Of a DNA stretch of 6,815 nt, positions 1 through 5,445 are shown piece by piece. Numbering within the stretch: position 1 is the first letter of the stretch; each line of letters begins with the position of its first letter. Origin of the DNA: Sphingomicrobium sp. GTDB taxonomy: Bacteria > Pseudomonadota > Alphaproteobacteria > Sphingomonadales > Sphingomonadaceae. The stretch covers positions 1 through 6,815 of the forward strand of contig JASLBJ010000166.1 in the NCBI GenBank assembly GCA_030146725.1. Direction: 5' to 3'. The notes beneath the pieces are model-generated. The model was not told the DNA's origin, made no database searches, and saw only the letters and a list, made by a program, of their open reading frames with translations. The translations under genes were made by a program, and so were the position numbers.

Positions 1-1
1 C

Positions 2-379
2 GGCGGCCTGCGCTCCGAGATCGGGGTCATCGACGACACGCTCAGGGGCTATGAGGCGGACATTGCCAAGCTCCAGGCCAAGCTGCGCGAGGCGCGCGGG
101 CGGCAGAATGCGATTGCCAGCAGGCTCGAGAGCGCGGTCACTCGCGCCAAGGCGCGCGAGCTGATGCACGGCAGCCGGACCGAGGATGCGTTCTCGCGCT
201 TCGAGATCCTCGAGCGCCGCGCCGACTTTGCAGAAGGCCGCGCCGACGCGCTCGGGATGACCGGGCCGAAGAGCCTCGAGGAAGAGATTGCGGAGTTGAA
301 GGCCTCGGAAAAGGTCGATGCCGAGCTCGAAGCCATGAAAGCCGCCCGGAGTTCGAACCGCGCGGGCAAGGGGGAATAA
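2..379 (+). CDS. pspA: Phage shock protein A (PspA/IM30 family), C-terminal part
   Basis: This is the last 125 residues of PspA, open at the left edge and ending in TAA. The visible protein is almost entirely charged helix: an early stretch around GYEADIAKLQAKLREAR, a middle stretch with RAKARELMHGS and DAFSRFEILERRADFAEGRADA, and a final short helix SLEEEIAELKASEKVDAELEAM. This matches the long coiled-coil and the last helix of PspA/IM30 proteins, which are about 220 residues long, so roughly the first 95 are missing. In the known family PspA is a peripheral inner-membrane protein that binds stressed membrane, forms large oligomers of the ESCRT-III superfamily, and in enterobacteria also restrains the activator PspF. 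The pspB gene begins 3 bases after its stop, which supports the assignment. The start, promoter and any divergent pspF lie outside the window. Confidence 0.93.
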   Translation, partial: GGLRSEIGVIDDTLRGYEADIAKLQAKLREARGRQNAIASRLESAVTRAKARELMHGSRTEDAFSRFEILERRADFAEGRADALGMTGPKSLEEEIAELKASEKVDAELEAMKAARSSNRAGKGE

Positions 380-382
380 GGG

Positions 383-667
383 ATGGAAGAGGAATTCATG
401 GGGATGATGATCGGCGGTCTCGCCATCATCACCTTGTTCATCGGCCTGCCGTGGCTGATCTTTCACTATGTGACCAAGTGGAAAACCGCGGCGACGCTCA
501 GCGGGTCGGACGAGAAACTGCTCGACGACCTCCACGATGCCGCGCGCCGGCTCGACGACCGCATCTGCACGATCGAGCGCATCATGACCGCCGAGAATCC
601 CAACTGGCGCCAGCAGTGCCTGCCGGACCGCAGCGAGAGCCGGCGCCTGCTGGCCGATGGAGAGTGA
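383..667 (+). CDS. pspB: Envelope stress response membrane protein PspB
   Basis: PspB is a small inner-membrane protein that works with PspC to sense envelope stress and to bind PspA. The 94-residue product has one membrane segment (about residues 9-27, ending PWLIFHY) and then a cytoplasmic coiled coil with LDDRICTIERIMTAENPNW (57-75). The WLxxHY end of the membrane helix and the ERIxxAExPNW stretch match the known PspB pattern (enterobacterial PspB has ESILDAEHPNW). It is about 20 residues longer than the enterobacterial protein because of a polar C-terminal tail. The start is uncertain. ATG 383 has AAGGGGG upstream, while ATG 398 (giving MGMMIGG) has AGAGGA at a good distance and fits the family length before HY slightly better. 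It lies between pspA and pspC, and its stop is 2 bases before the pspC ATG. Confidence 0.92.
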   Translation: MEEEFMGMMIGGLAIITLFIGLPWLIFHYVTKWKTAATLSGSDEKLLDDLHDAARRLDDRICTIERIMTAENPNWRQQCLPDRSESRRLLADGE

Positions 668-669
668 AA

Positions 670-1086
670 ATGGACCGCGACCCCGTTCCACAAGGCTACA
701 GCAATCAGCCACCGAGCCGCACCAGGTTCTACCGCGACAAGCGCAACGCCAGGTTCCTCGGCGTCTGCTCGGGGATTGCCGATTACACCGGCTTCGACGT
801 CACTCTGATCCGGATCTGCCTGGTTGCGGCGATCATCATGGGCAGCGGCGCTCCGCTCCTGCTCTACTTCATCACTGCCGCGATGACTCGCGACAAGCCG
901 CACGAACTCGATACTGCAAGCGTCGAGGAACGGCAGTTCTGGCAGGGCGTGCGCGCCTCGCCGCAGCGCACCGCGCGCGACATCAGCTCGCGGATGCGCG
1001 ACATCGATCGCCGGCTCGCCGACATTGAAAGCTATGTAACGACCGAGAACCGCTCGCTCGCCCGCGAAATCGACCAGCTGCGCTAA
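670..1086 (+). CDS. pspC: Envelope stress response protein PspC
   Basis: PspC is the membrane partner of PspB in the phage-shock response; in enterobacteria the pair frees PspF from PspA under stress. The 138-residue product has a polar N-terminus, then a PspC domain (about 19-73): FYRDKRNARFLGVCSGIADY, a TLIRICL stretch, and a hydrophobic segment ending LLYFITAAMTRDKP. A helical C-terminal tail follows, with IDRRLADIESYVTTEN and LAREIDQLR as its very end. That tail is not the classical enterobacterial PspC C-terminus; it closely resembles the tails of the three small proteins that follow and of PspB. The ATG at 670 follows GGAGAG with good spacing, and a GTG two codons earlier (664) is a less likely start. 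The next gene begins 13 bases downstream, so the genes are probably one transcript. Confidence 0.92.
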   Translation: MDRDPVPQGYSNQPPSRTRFYRDKRNARFLGVCSGIADYTGFDVTLIRICLVAAIIMGSGAPLLLYFITAAMTRDKPHELDTASVEERQFWQGVRASPQRTARDISSRMRDIDRRLADIESYVTTENRSLAREIDQLR

Positions 1087-1099
1087 GGGGGACTGGATA

Positions 1100-1429
1100 A
1101 TGGAAAAGCTCGCAATGATCGCCGACCTGTTTCCGCTGATCGCGCTGATCGTCGCGGTCAGCGTCGGCGGCTGGGTCGTCACGACCTGGCTGAGGGTCAA
1201 GAACGGCTACCCGCTCGAGAATAGCTGGGGCATGGCGATGCACCCGCAAAAGGACCGGGAAACGATGGAGCGGATCAAGCTCCTGACCGGCGAGAACGCC
1301 CAGCTTCGCGCCGAGCTAGGCTCGCTCAAGGACCGGCTTGAGACCGTCGAGCGGATCGTCACCGACCAACCGTCGCGGCTGACCCGCGAGATCGACGCGC
1401 TCGCACTCGACCAGGGAGGACGGGCATAA
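1100..1429 (+). CDS. Small single-pass membrane protein with PspB-like tail, in the psp operon
   Basis: No named family is recognised with certainty. The 109-residue product has one N-terminal membrane helix (about residues 8-30, FPLIALIVAVSVGGWVVTTW), a polar linker, and a long coiled coil from about residue 54. The coiled coil contains LKDRLETVERIVTD (76-89) and a closing LTREIDAL (94-101). The same pattern ends PspB, PspC and the next two proteins, so this is best read as a PspB-like paralogue of the envelope-stress system. A TM helix followed by a cytoplasmic coiled coil, plus its place directly after pspC, suggests it binds PspA or the PspB/PspC complex, but that is inference. A GGGGGA ribosome site precedes ATG 1100. 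Its TAA overlaps the next ATG by one base (TAATG), which suggests translational coupling. Confidence 0.82.
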   Translation: MEKLAMIADLFPLIALIVAVSVGGWVVTTWLRVKNGYPLENSWGMAMHPQKDRETMERIKLLTGENAQLRAELGSLKDRLETVERIVTDQPSRLTREIDALALDQGGRA

Positions 1430-1707
1430 TGGGACCCGGTGACGTTTTTTCGCTGCTGATCGTCGTCGCTCTGCCGACTTTGCTGCTGCTTTACATGGCC
1501 CGCCGCTTCTTCACCTTCCGTGAAAAGCAGCTCGAGGCCAACACCAGCCTGGCCGCGGAAAAGGCCGCTCAATACGCCGCGAGCAATGCCCAGCTCGAGG
1601 CCCGCGTCCGTGTGCTCGAGCAGATCGTCACCGATCGCGGCGCCGAAACCGCCGACCAGATCGAAGCGCTCCGCCAACCGCGCATTGCAGAAGGGTCGGC
1701 CCAATGA
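1429..1707 (+). CDS. Small single-pass membrane protein with PspB-like tail, in the psp operon
   Basis: This 92-residue protein is not recognised as a named family. It has one membrane helix (about 7-23, FSLLIVVALPTLLLLYM) followed by a basic ARRFF stop-transfer stretch. An Ala/Glu-rich coiled coil then holds LEARVRVLEQIVTDRG (56-71) and ADQIEALR (75-82). This is the third-from-last copy of the shared tail pattern in the operon and the most diverged at the distal part, with QIE in place of EID. ATG 1429 shares a base with the stop of the previous gene, and AGGGAGGA lies just upstream as a strong ribosome site. The stop overlaps the following ATG in an ATGA tetranucleotide. Membership of the psp operon is clear from the spacing; a role in PspA recruitment or stress sensing is inference. 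Confidence 0.8.
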   Translation: MGPGDVFSLLIVVALPTLLLLYMARRFFTFREKQLEANTSLAAEKAAQYAASNAQLEARVRVLEQIVTDRGAETADQIEALRQPRIAEGSAQ

Positions 1708-1937
1708 ACCCCTTTGAAATGGTCGTCATCATCATCGCCATCGTGATGGGTGCGTCGATCTTCATCAAGCGCGCCGAAATCCAGGCTCGCGCGCCAAAGA
1801 AGCTTGATGATCCTGAAAGCCGACAGCTGCGCGAGGAGGTCAAGGAGCTCAAGCAGCGCCTCCACGTGCTCGAGCGCATCGCGACCGACAAGGAAAATAG
1901 CCTCGCTCGCGAAATCGACGATCTGCGCGACCGCTAG
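1704..1937 (+). CDS. Small single-pass membrane protein with PspB-like tail, last gene of psp block
   Basis: The 77-residue product has the general shape and size of PspB: a short N-terminus, one hydrophobic helix (about 5-21, EMVVIIIAIVMGASIFI), a basic patch, and a coiled coil ending LKQRLHVLERIATD (49-62) plus SLAREIDDLRDR (66-77). The ending is nearly the same as that of PspC. LAREIDDLR is encoded at 1902-1928 and LAREIDQLR of PspC at 1057-1083, with only a few base differences, which points to duplication or gene conversion between the two tails. ATG 1704 overlaps the previous stop (ATGA), so coupled translation is likely. The stop codon lies inside a hairpin that separates this block from sufE. 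It could be a second PspB or a new PspA partner; which of these cannot be told from sequence alone. Confidence 0.82.
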   Translation: MNPFEMVVIIIAIVMGASIFIKRAEIQARAPKKLDDPESRQLREEVKELKQRLHVLERIATDKENSLAREIDDLRDR

Positions 1938-1966
1938 AAGGCCGGTGCCGGGGATGCTAGTCGCGC
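1925..1966 (+). terminator. Hairpin at the end of the psp block (possible terminator or attenuator)
   Basis: GCGCGA (1925-1930) pairs with TCGCGC (1961-1966), and after a 3-base bulge CTAG (1934-1937) pairs with CTAG (1957-1960), leaving a 19-base GC-rich loop. The structure covers the stop of the last psp gene and ends 3 bases before the sufE ATG. No T-run follows, so it is not a standard intrinsic terminator. It could weaken read-through or mask the sufE start. Confidence 0.35.
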
Positions 1967-1969
1967 GCC

Positions 1970-2386
1970 ATGGCCGGACTCCCCGCACTTTCAGAAATCC
2001 TCGGCGACTATGAACTGCTCGAGGCCGAGGACCGTTACAGGCTGCTGATCGACCTCGGCCGGCAGCTCGACGCGATGCCCGACGCGCTCAAGACCGATGC
2101 CACGCGGGTGCCCGGCTGTTCGGCGTCGGTGTGGGTCTATCCCGCGCCGACGGACGACAACCGCCTGCACTTCCTCGCCGACAGCAATGCCGCGATCACC
2201 AAGGGGATCGTCGCCTTGGTGCTTGCCGCGGTCCAGGATCGGCCGGCCGCCGAAGTCGCCGCAATGGACGTCGGCGCCGAGCTCGCGCCATTCGACCTTT
2301 CGCGCCAGCTAAGCGCCAATCGCACCCAGGGCGTTCCCAACATGATCGCGCTGGTCCGCGAGACTGCAGCCCGTCTCGCCCGATGA
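1970..2386 (+). CDS. sufE: SufE family cysteine desulfuration protein
   Basis: SufE takes persulfide sulfur from the cysteine desulfurase SufS and passes it to the SufBCD scaffold for cytoplasmic Fe-S cluster assembly. The product is 138 residues, the usual length for the family. The key motif VPGCSASVWVY carries the acceptor cysteine at residue 50, close to the position known for Escherichia coli SufE (Cys51). Other family features are the YELLEAEDRYRLLIDLGRQL helix near the N-terminus, the ADSNAAITKGIVALVL segment after the cysteine loop, and the C-terminal LSANRTQGVPNMI stretch. An in-frame TAG at 1958 rules out a longer start, so ATG 1970 is the only sensible one, although it has no clear Shine-Dalgarno. 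The other suf genes are not in the window. Its stop overlaps the start of the thioesterase gene (ATGA). Confidence 0.95.
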   Translation: MAGLPALSEILGDYELLEAEDRYRLLIDLGRQLDAMPDALKTDATRVPGCSASVWVYPAPTDDNRLHFLADSNAAITKGIVALVLAAVQDRPAAEVAAMDVGAELAPFDLSRQLSANRTQGVPNMIALVRETAARLAR

Positions 2387-2826
2387 GCGGCTTCCCGCCG
2401 GGCCCGGACGAACGCTTCGACCCCGAGCGTTTCTTCAAGCTCGCGAGGCAGGTCGGCCACGGACGAGCGCTGGGCATGGACTTCCACGCCGCCGGCGACA
2501 ACTGGGCCGAACTGAGCCTGCCGTGGCGCGAGCAACTGGTCGGCGTTCCGGGCAGCGGCACCCTCGCAACCGGAGCGATTGTCAGCCTGATCGACACCGC
2601 CAGCGGGACCGCGGTGTGGACCGCGCTCGGCAAGTTTACGCCGATCGTCACGCTCGACATGAGGATCGAATATCTGCGGCCCGCACTGAAGGGCGAGACG
2701 GTCCTGGCGCGTTGCGAATGCGTCAAGCTGACGCGCCAGATCGCCTTTGTCCGCGGAACCGCCCACAGCGGCGATCTCGAACGGCCGATCGCCTTGTGCT
2801 CGGGCACGTTTATGCTCGGCGGCTAA
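2383..2826 (+). CDS. PaaI-type hotdog-fold thioesterase
   Basis: The 147-residue product fits a single hotdog domain of the PaaI/YdiI class, cytosolic acyl-CoA thioesterases that usually work as tetramers. Visible elements are the ALGMDFHAAGDNWAELSL strand region, the central helix TGAIVSLIDTASGTAVW with a likely catalytic Asp at residue 71, the TLDMRIEYLRPA strand, and a closing strand AFVRGTAHSG to CSGTFMLGG. The classical HGG before the helix is replaced by ATG (Ala-Thr-Gly, residues 62-64), so the usual His is missing; this may mark a subfamily or altered activity. The substrate cannot be named from sequence. The start at 2383 is chosen because it overlaps the sufE stop as ATGA and because MSGFPPGPDERFDPERFF is a plausible N-terminus; the longer in-frame opening is out-of-frame sufE sequence. 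Co-translation with sufE is likely. Confidence 0.87.
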   Translation: MSGFPPGPDERFDPERFFKLARQVGHGRALGMDFHAAGDNWAELSLPWREQLVGVPGSGTLATGAIVSLIDTASGTAVWTALGKFTPIVTLDMRIEYLRPALKGETVLARCECVKLTRQIAFVRGTAHSGDLERPIALCSGTFMLGG

Positions 2827-2872
2827 GCCGCGGGGATGCTCGGCAGCCAAGCCTTGCGCATACCCTGCGGCT
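2826..2872 (+). terminator. Hairpin between convergent genes
   Basis: AGCCGCGGGG (2826-2835) pairs with CCCTGCGGCT (2863-2872) over 10 base pairs with one G-U pair on the + strand transcript, around a 27-base loop. It starts at the last base of the thioesterase stop and reaches into the stop of the convergent J-domain gene. There is no clear T-run, so it may be a Rho-assisted or bidirectional terminator. Only about 44 bases separate the two genes. Confidence 0.45.
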
Positions 2873-3407
2873 AAGTCTTCGCCTGTTCGCGCCGCTCGTC
2901 GGCCTTGCGCAGCACGTCATAGGCCGCCTGCACCTGCTGGAAACGCTTGGCCGCATCCGCATCCCCTTGCCTGAGGTCGGGATGGTTCTCCTTGGCCAGG
3001 CGCCGGTGCGCGGCCTTGATGTCGGCGATGGGCGCATCGCTGTCGAGCTCCAGCACGTCGAGCGCGCGCATTTCATCGCGGCTCCGGCTGCCGTCGCCCG
3101 GCACGCCCCACTGCCAATGCTTGGCCTGCTGGAAGGCCGATGCGCCGGCGCTTTCGTCCGCCTCTCGGGCCGCTGCGGCTTCCGCATCAAGCCCGGCGAA
3201 ATAGTCCCAATTCTTGTTGTACTCGGCCGCATGCGCTTCGCAGAAGTACCAGCGCTCGGGGCTGTTGGGCGCCTTTGGCGCCGGCCGGTCACCGGTCGCA
3301 CTGCAGCCGTCGCGGTCGCACAGCCGCACCTGCGCGGCCTCACGCGACGATCCGTAGGAGCGCCAGCGGGGAAAGCCCCAATCATCCGATCTCGTCTGGC
3401 GTACCAT
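2871..3407 (-). CDS. J-domain protein with N-terminal putative zinc site
   Basis: The 178-residue product has a C-terminal J domain (about 115-175): ALDVLELDSDAPIADIKAAH, then RLAKENHPDL with the HPD tripeptide at 142-144, and FQQVQAAYDVLRK. J domains stimulate ATP hydrolysis by DnaK-type Hsp70, so this is a likely Hsp70 co-chaperone. There is no Gly/Phe region, no four-repeat zinc domain and no DnaJ C-terminal domain, so it is not DnaJ itself. The N-terminal half carries Cys30, Cys35, Cys56 and His59 (CDRDGC and WYFCEAH), which could bind one zinc, followed by YNKNWDYFAGL. This layout recalls J-domain proteins common in alphaproteobacteria, known to me only by general pattern. The start ATG at 3407 has AGGGGA just upstream; a longer in-frame opening to 3455 would begin in the spacer without a better signal. 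The gene follows rnpB on the same strand after 55 bases. It may have its own promoter there, though no convincing -10 is visible. Confidence 0.9.
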   Translation of the reverse strand: MVRQTRSDDWGFPRWRSYGSSREAAQVRLCDRDGCSATGDRPAPKAPNSPERWYFCEAHAAEYNKNWDYFAGLDAEAAAAREADESAGASAFQQAKHWQWGVPGDGSRSRDEMRALDVLELDSDAPIADIKAAHRRLAKENHPDLRQGDADAAKRFQQVQAAYDVLRKADERREQAKT

Positions 3408-3462
3408 CGATCCCCTAACTCGTGGCGCTCGGCGCGGGTTGCGAGCGAAGTTCAAAACATGA

Positions 3463-3854
3463 TGTCAGAGGGCCTGTAAGCCGGGTTCTGTTCAGCGCAT
3501 CGCTGCGCCTTGGCGGCCATTCCTCTAGGCCCGCCCTTGCGGACGGGCTCAAGCAACCAACCCGGGCGACGGGCCGGAACAATGCCCCGGAATCCGAAGA
3601 TTCCTTGCCGCCCCTATTCGGTCTTGCACCCGGTGGGGTTTGCCGTGCCGGCGACGTTGCCGCCGCCGCGGTGCGCTCTTGCCGCACCCTTTCTCCCTTA
3701 CCGGCTCGAGAGCCGGCGGTATGCTTTCTGTGGCACTGTCCCTGACCCCGGCCGAAGCCGGAGCCGCCGGGCGTTACCCGGCACCGTCGTTCCGTGGAGC
3801 CCGGACTTTCCTCGTCCCGCTTATCGCAGGCCGCGGCCGCCCGGCCCTCTGACA
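3463..3854 (-). ncRNA. rnpB: RNase P RNA (bacterial type A)
   Basis: This is the catalytic RNA of ribonuclease P, which with the RnpA protein cuts the 5' leader from pre-tRNAs. Read on the minus strand, it begins TGTCAGAGGGCC, whose exact complement GGCCCTCTGACA closes the 3' end (P1 helix, 12 pairs); these arms were used to set the ends, so the mature termini may differ by a few bases. The universal core is visible: GAGGAAAGTCCGGGCTCC (within 3790-3813), the GTGCCACAGAAA element (about 3724-3735), GGTGCGGCAAGAGCGCACC of P12, GAGGAATGGCCGCC (3512-3525) and AGAACCCGGCTTAC near the 3' end (3476-3489). A length of about 392 nt is normal for type A. The reading frames across it are chance. Confidence 0.97.
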
Positions 3855-3859
3855 ACGCG

Positions 3860-3888
3860 CCTATGCGTCACTGAGGACGCGGCAGCAA
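3860..3888 (-). promoter_or_regulatory. Candidate rnpB promoter inside the amidase 3' end
   Basis: On the minus strand, TTGCTG (3888-3883) is followed by a 17-base spacer and CATAGG (3865-3860), then 5 bases to the predicted first base of rnpB at 3854. The spacing is ideal for a sigma-70 type promoter, and CTTG at the -35 suits alphaproteobacteria, but the -10 matches only three of six consensus bases. The -35 lies in the last amidase codons and the amidase stop lies in the spacer. Confidence 0.5.
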
Positions 3889-4548
3889 GAGCGCGAGGAG
3901 CTTGGCGCGGCACTCGCCGTCGATGATCCCGTCGATCATGTCGGGCCGGAAGCGACGCTGGAAGGCAACCACCGCGGCCCGCTCCTCGGTCACGTCGTAG
4001 CCGAACCGCTCGAGCGCGAGCAGGAAGCCCGAGTCGCTCCACAACGGGTCGATCAGGTCGCGGCTCGGGCTCGGCAAGGCAAGGCGGCGCTTGGCCAGTT
4101 CCCACCACGGAAACAGCTCGCCCGGATCCTCCTTGCGCGACGGGGCGACGTCCGAATGGCCGACGATATTGCCGCGTCCGATGCCATGGCGTTCCTTGAT
4201 TTCGGCCACCAGCGGAAGCAGCGCACCGATCTGCTCATCCGGGAAAGCGCGGTAGCCGAACTCGTGGCCGGGATTGACGATCTCGATCCCGATGCTCGCC
4301 GAATTGACGTCCGACAGGTTGCGCCAGCGCGACTTGCCCGCGTGCCACGCGCGCTTGGCTTCGTCGACCAGGCGGTAAACCGTGCCATCCTCGTCGATGC
4401 AGTAATGCGACGACACCTTGGCTTGCGGCGACGTCAGCCGATCGAGCGCGCCCTCGCAGGTCGGCATCCCGGTATAATGGAGCACGATCATCGAGATCGG
4501 CTGCGCCCGTTCATCGAAGTTCGGCGACGGTCGTTCGATCATTCTCAT
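3868..4548 (-). CDS. N-acetylmuramoyl-L-alanine amidase, AmpD/AmiD type (Amidase_2)
   Basis: The 226-residue protein cleaves the bond between N-acetylmuramic acid and L-alanine in muropeptides. The Amidase_2 domain spans about residues 15-150: MIVLHYTGM gives zinc ligand His24, GHSDVAPSRKEDPG gives His131 and Asp141, and IGIEIVN gives the catalytic-type Glu89. YRLVDEAKRAWHAGKSRW is also typical. The C-terminal part (about 170-220, FLLALERFGYD to FQRRFRPDMIDGIIDGECRAKLLALL) resembles a peptidoglycan-binding helical domain, as in AmiD. No signal peptide or lipobox is present, and none can be hidden upstream because the cheR stop lies in the same frame only about 33 bases away. A cytosolic role in muropeptide recycling, as for AmpD, is therefore inferred. 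The start is uncertain: ATG 4548 is chosen, with TTG 4557 and ATG 4542 as alternatives and no strong ribosome site for any. It follows cheR by a few tens of bases and precedes rnpB by 13. Confidence 0.92.
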   Translation of the reverse strand: MRMIERPSPNFDERAQPISMIVLHYTGMPTCEGALDRLTSPQAKVSSHYCIDEDGTVYRLVDEAKRAWHAGKSRWRNLSDVNSASIGIEIVNPGHEFGYRAFPDEQIGALLPLVAEIKERHGIGRGNIVGHSDVAPSRKEDPGELFPWWELAKRRLALPSPSRDLIDPLWSDSGFLLALERFGYDVTEERAAVVAFQRRFRPDMIDGIIDGECRAKLLALLLPRPQ

Positions 4549-4581
4549 CGCGCCCAATGGCGCATGGAGTGGCGGGCCGGG

Positions 4582-5445
4582 TCAAGCCCCGACGGCGCTC
4601 ATCGGCTCGGTTCTCATGTCATTCTTCTCGTTCGCGAGGCCGTAGAGGCCGCGCACCTGCTGGTCAGCGACCAGCCTGCGCGTCTGTCCGATCACCGTCT
4701 CGCCGGCGCCGAGCATCAGCCGACCCTCGGGCGCAAGCGCGGCGGCGAGCCGGTCGAAGGCGAGAACACGCGTGTCGGCATCGAGATAAAGCAGGACGTT
4801 GCGGCACAGCACGACGTCGAACCCTCCTTGAGAAGGTGGCGGATCGAGCAGGTTGTGGACCCGGAACCGGACCTGGCGGCGAAGCGACTCGACCGCTCGC
4901 CAGCCGCCTTCATGCTCCTCGAACCAGCGCACCATCCGGCCGACAGCGAGTCCGCGCTGGATCTCGAACTGGGTGTAGACGCCCGACCGCGCGCGATCGA
5001 CGACCGTGGCCGAGACGTCGGTTCCGACGATGTCGATCGTCCAGCCGCGCCACTGGCCGGGATCATCAGCGAACAGCATGGCAAGGCTGTACACCTCCTG
5101 TCCGGTCGAGCAGCCGGCCGACCAGATACGCAGCCGCCGGCTTGCCTGGCGTCGTTGCGCGAGCGCCGGAAGTACCTGTTGCTCGAGCGTCTCGAAGGGT
5201 CTGCGATCGCGGAAGAAGTAGGTTTCGTTGTTGAGGAGGGCATCGATGATCCGGTTGGCAAGGGCAGGCTCCTGGTCCGTCACCAGCCCGGCAACCAGCT
5301 CGTCGAGCGAGGTGATTCGGCGCTCGCGGAGGATCGGCGACAAAGCGGCCTCGATTCGCCAGCGCCGGCCGATCGTCAGCTGCTGGCCGGTGCGCGCTTC
5401 GAACAGGCCCTCGAGTATGCGGCTCGCACCGTCGCTTATGTGCAT
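4582..5445 (-). CDS. cheR: Chemotaxis protein methyltransferase CheR
   Basis: CheR adds methyl groups from S-adenosylmethionine to glutamates of chemoreceptors, the adaptation arm of bacterial chemotaxis. The 287-residue product has the small helical N-terminal domain and then the methyltransferase fold. Diagnostic stretches are NNETYFFRDRRPFETLE, the AdoMet-binding loop RIWSAGCSTGQEVYSLAM, IVGTDVSATVVDRARSGVY, and FDVVLCRNVLLYLDADTR. The length matches the family (about 270-290), with no TPR or other C-terminal extension. The start ATG at 5445 gives the N-terminus MHISDGASRILEGLFEARTG, and the long open frame upstream is cheB antiparallel-frame sequence. The first 10 bases overlap the end of cheB and there is no clear Shine-Dalgarno, so translation is probably coupled to cheB. 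The paired esterase CheB is the gene just upstream, and cheY lies before that. Confidence 0.95.
   Translation of the reverse strand: MHISDGASRILEGLFEARTGQQLTIGRRWRIEAALSPILRERRITSLDELVAGLVTDQEPALANRIIDALLNNETYFFRDRRPFETLEQQVLPALAQRRQASRRLRIWSAGCSTGQEVYSLAMLFADDPGQWRGWTIDIVGTDVSATVVDRARSGVYTQFEIQRGLAVGRMVRWFEEHEGGWRAVESLRRQVRFRVHNLLDPPPSQGGFDVVLCRNVLLYLDADTRVLAFDRLAAALAPEGRLMLGAGETVIGQTRRLVADQQVRGLYGLANEKNDMRTEPMSAVGA

Noticed and set aside
466..1200. 244-codon minus-strand frame opposite pspB and pspC
   Set aside because: It crosses several well-supported psp genes and shows no family features.
2137..2850. Long minus-strand open frames opposite sufE and the thioesterase
   Set aside because: The + strand genes have recognisable motifs and coupled starts; the antisense translations are low-complexity Arg/Ala-rich.
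2820..2875. Direct repeat GCGGCTAAG at about 2819-2827 and 2867-2875
   Set aside because: Only 9 bases long, partly stop-codon context, and better explained by the hairpin arms between the convergent genes; no sign of an attachment site or mobile element.
3415..3926. Open frames on both strands across 3415-3926
   Set aside because: They cover rnpB, whose conserved core and P1 helix are unmistakable.
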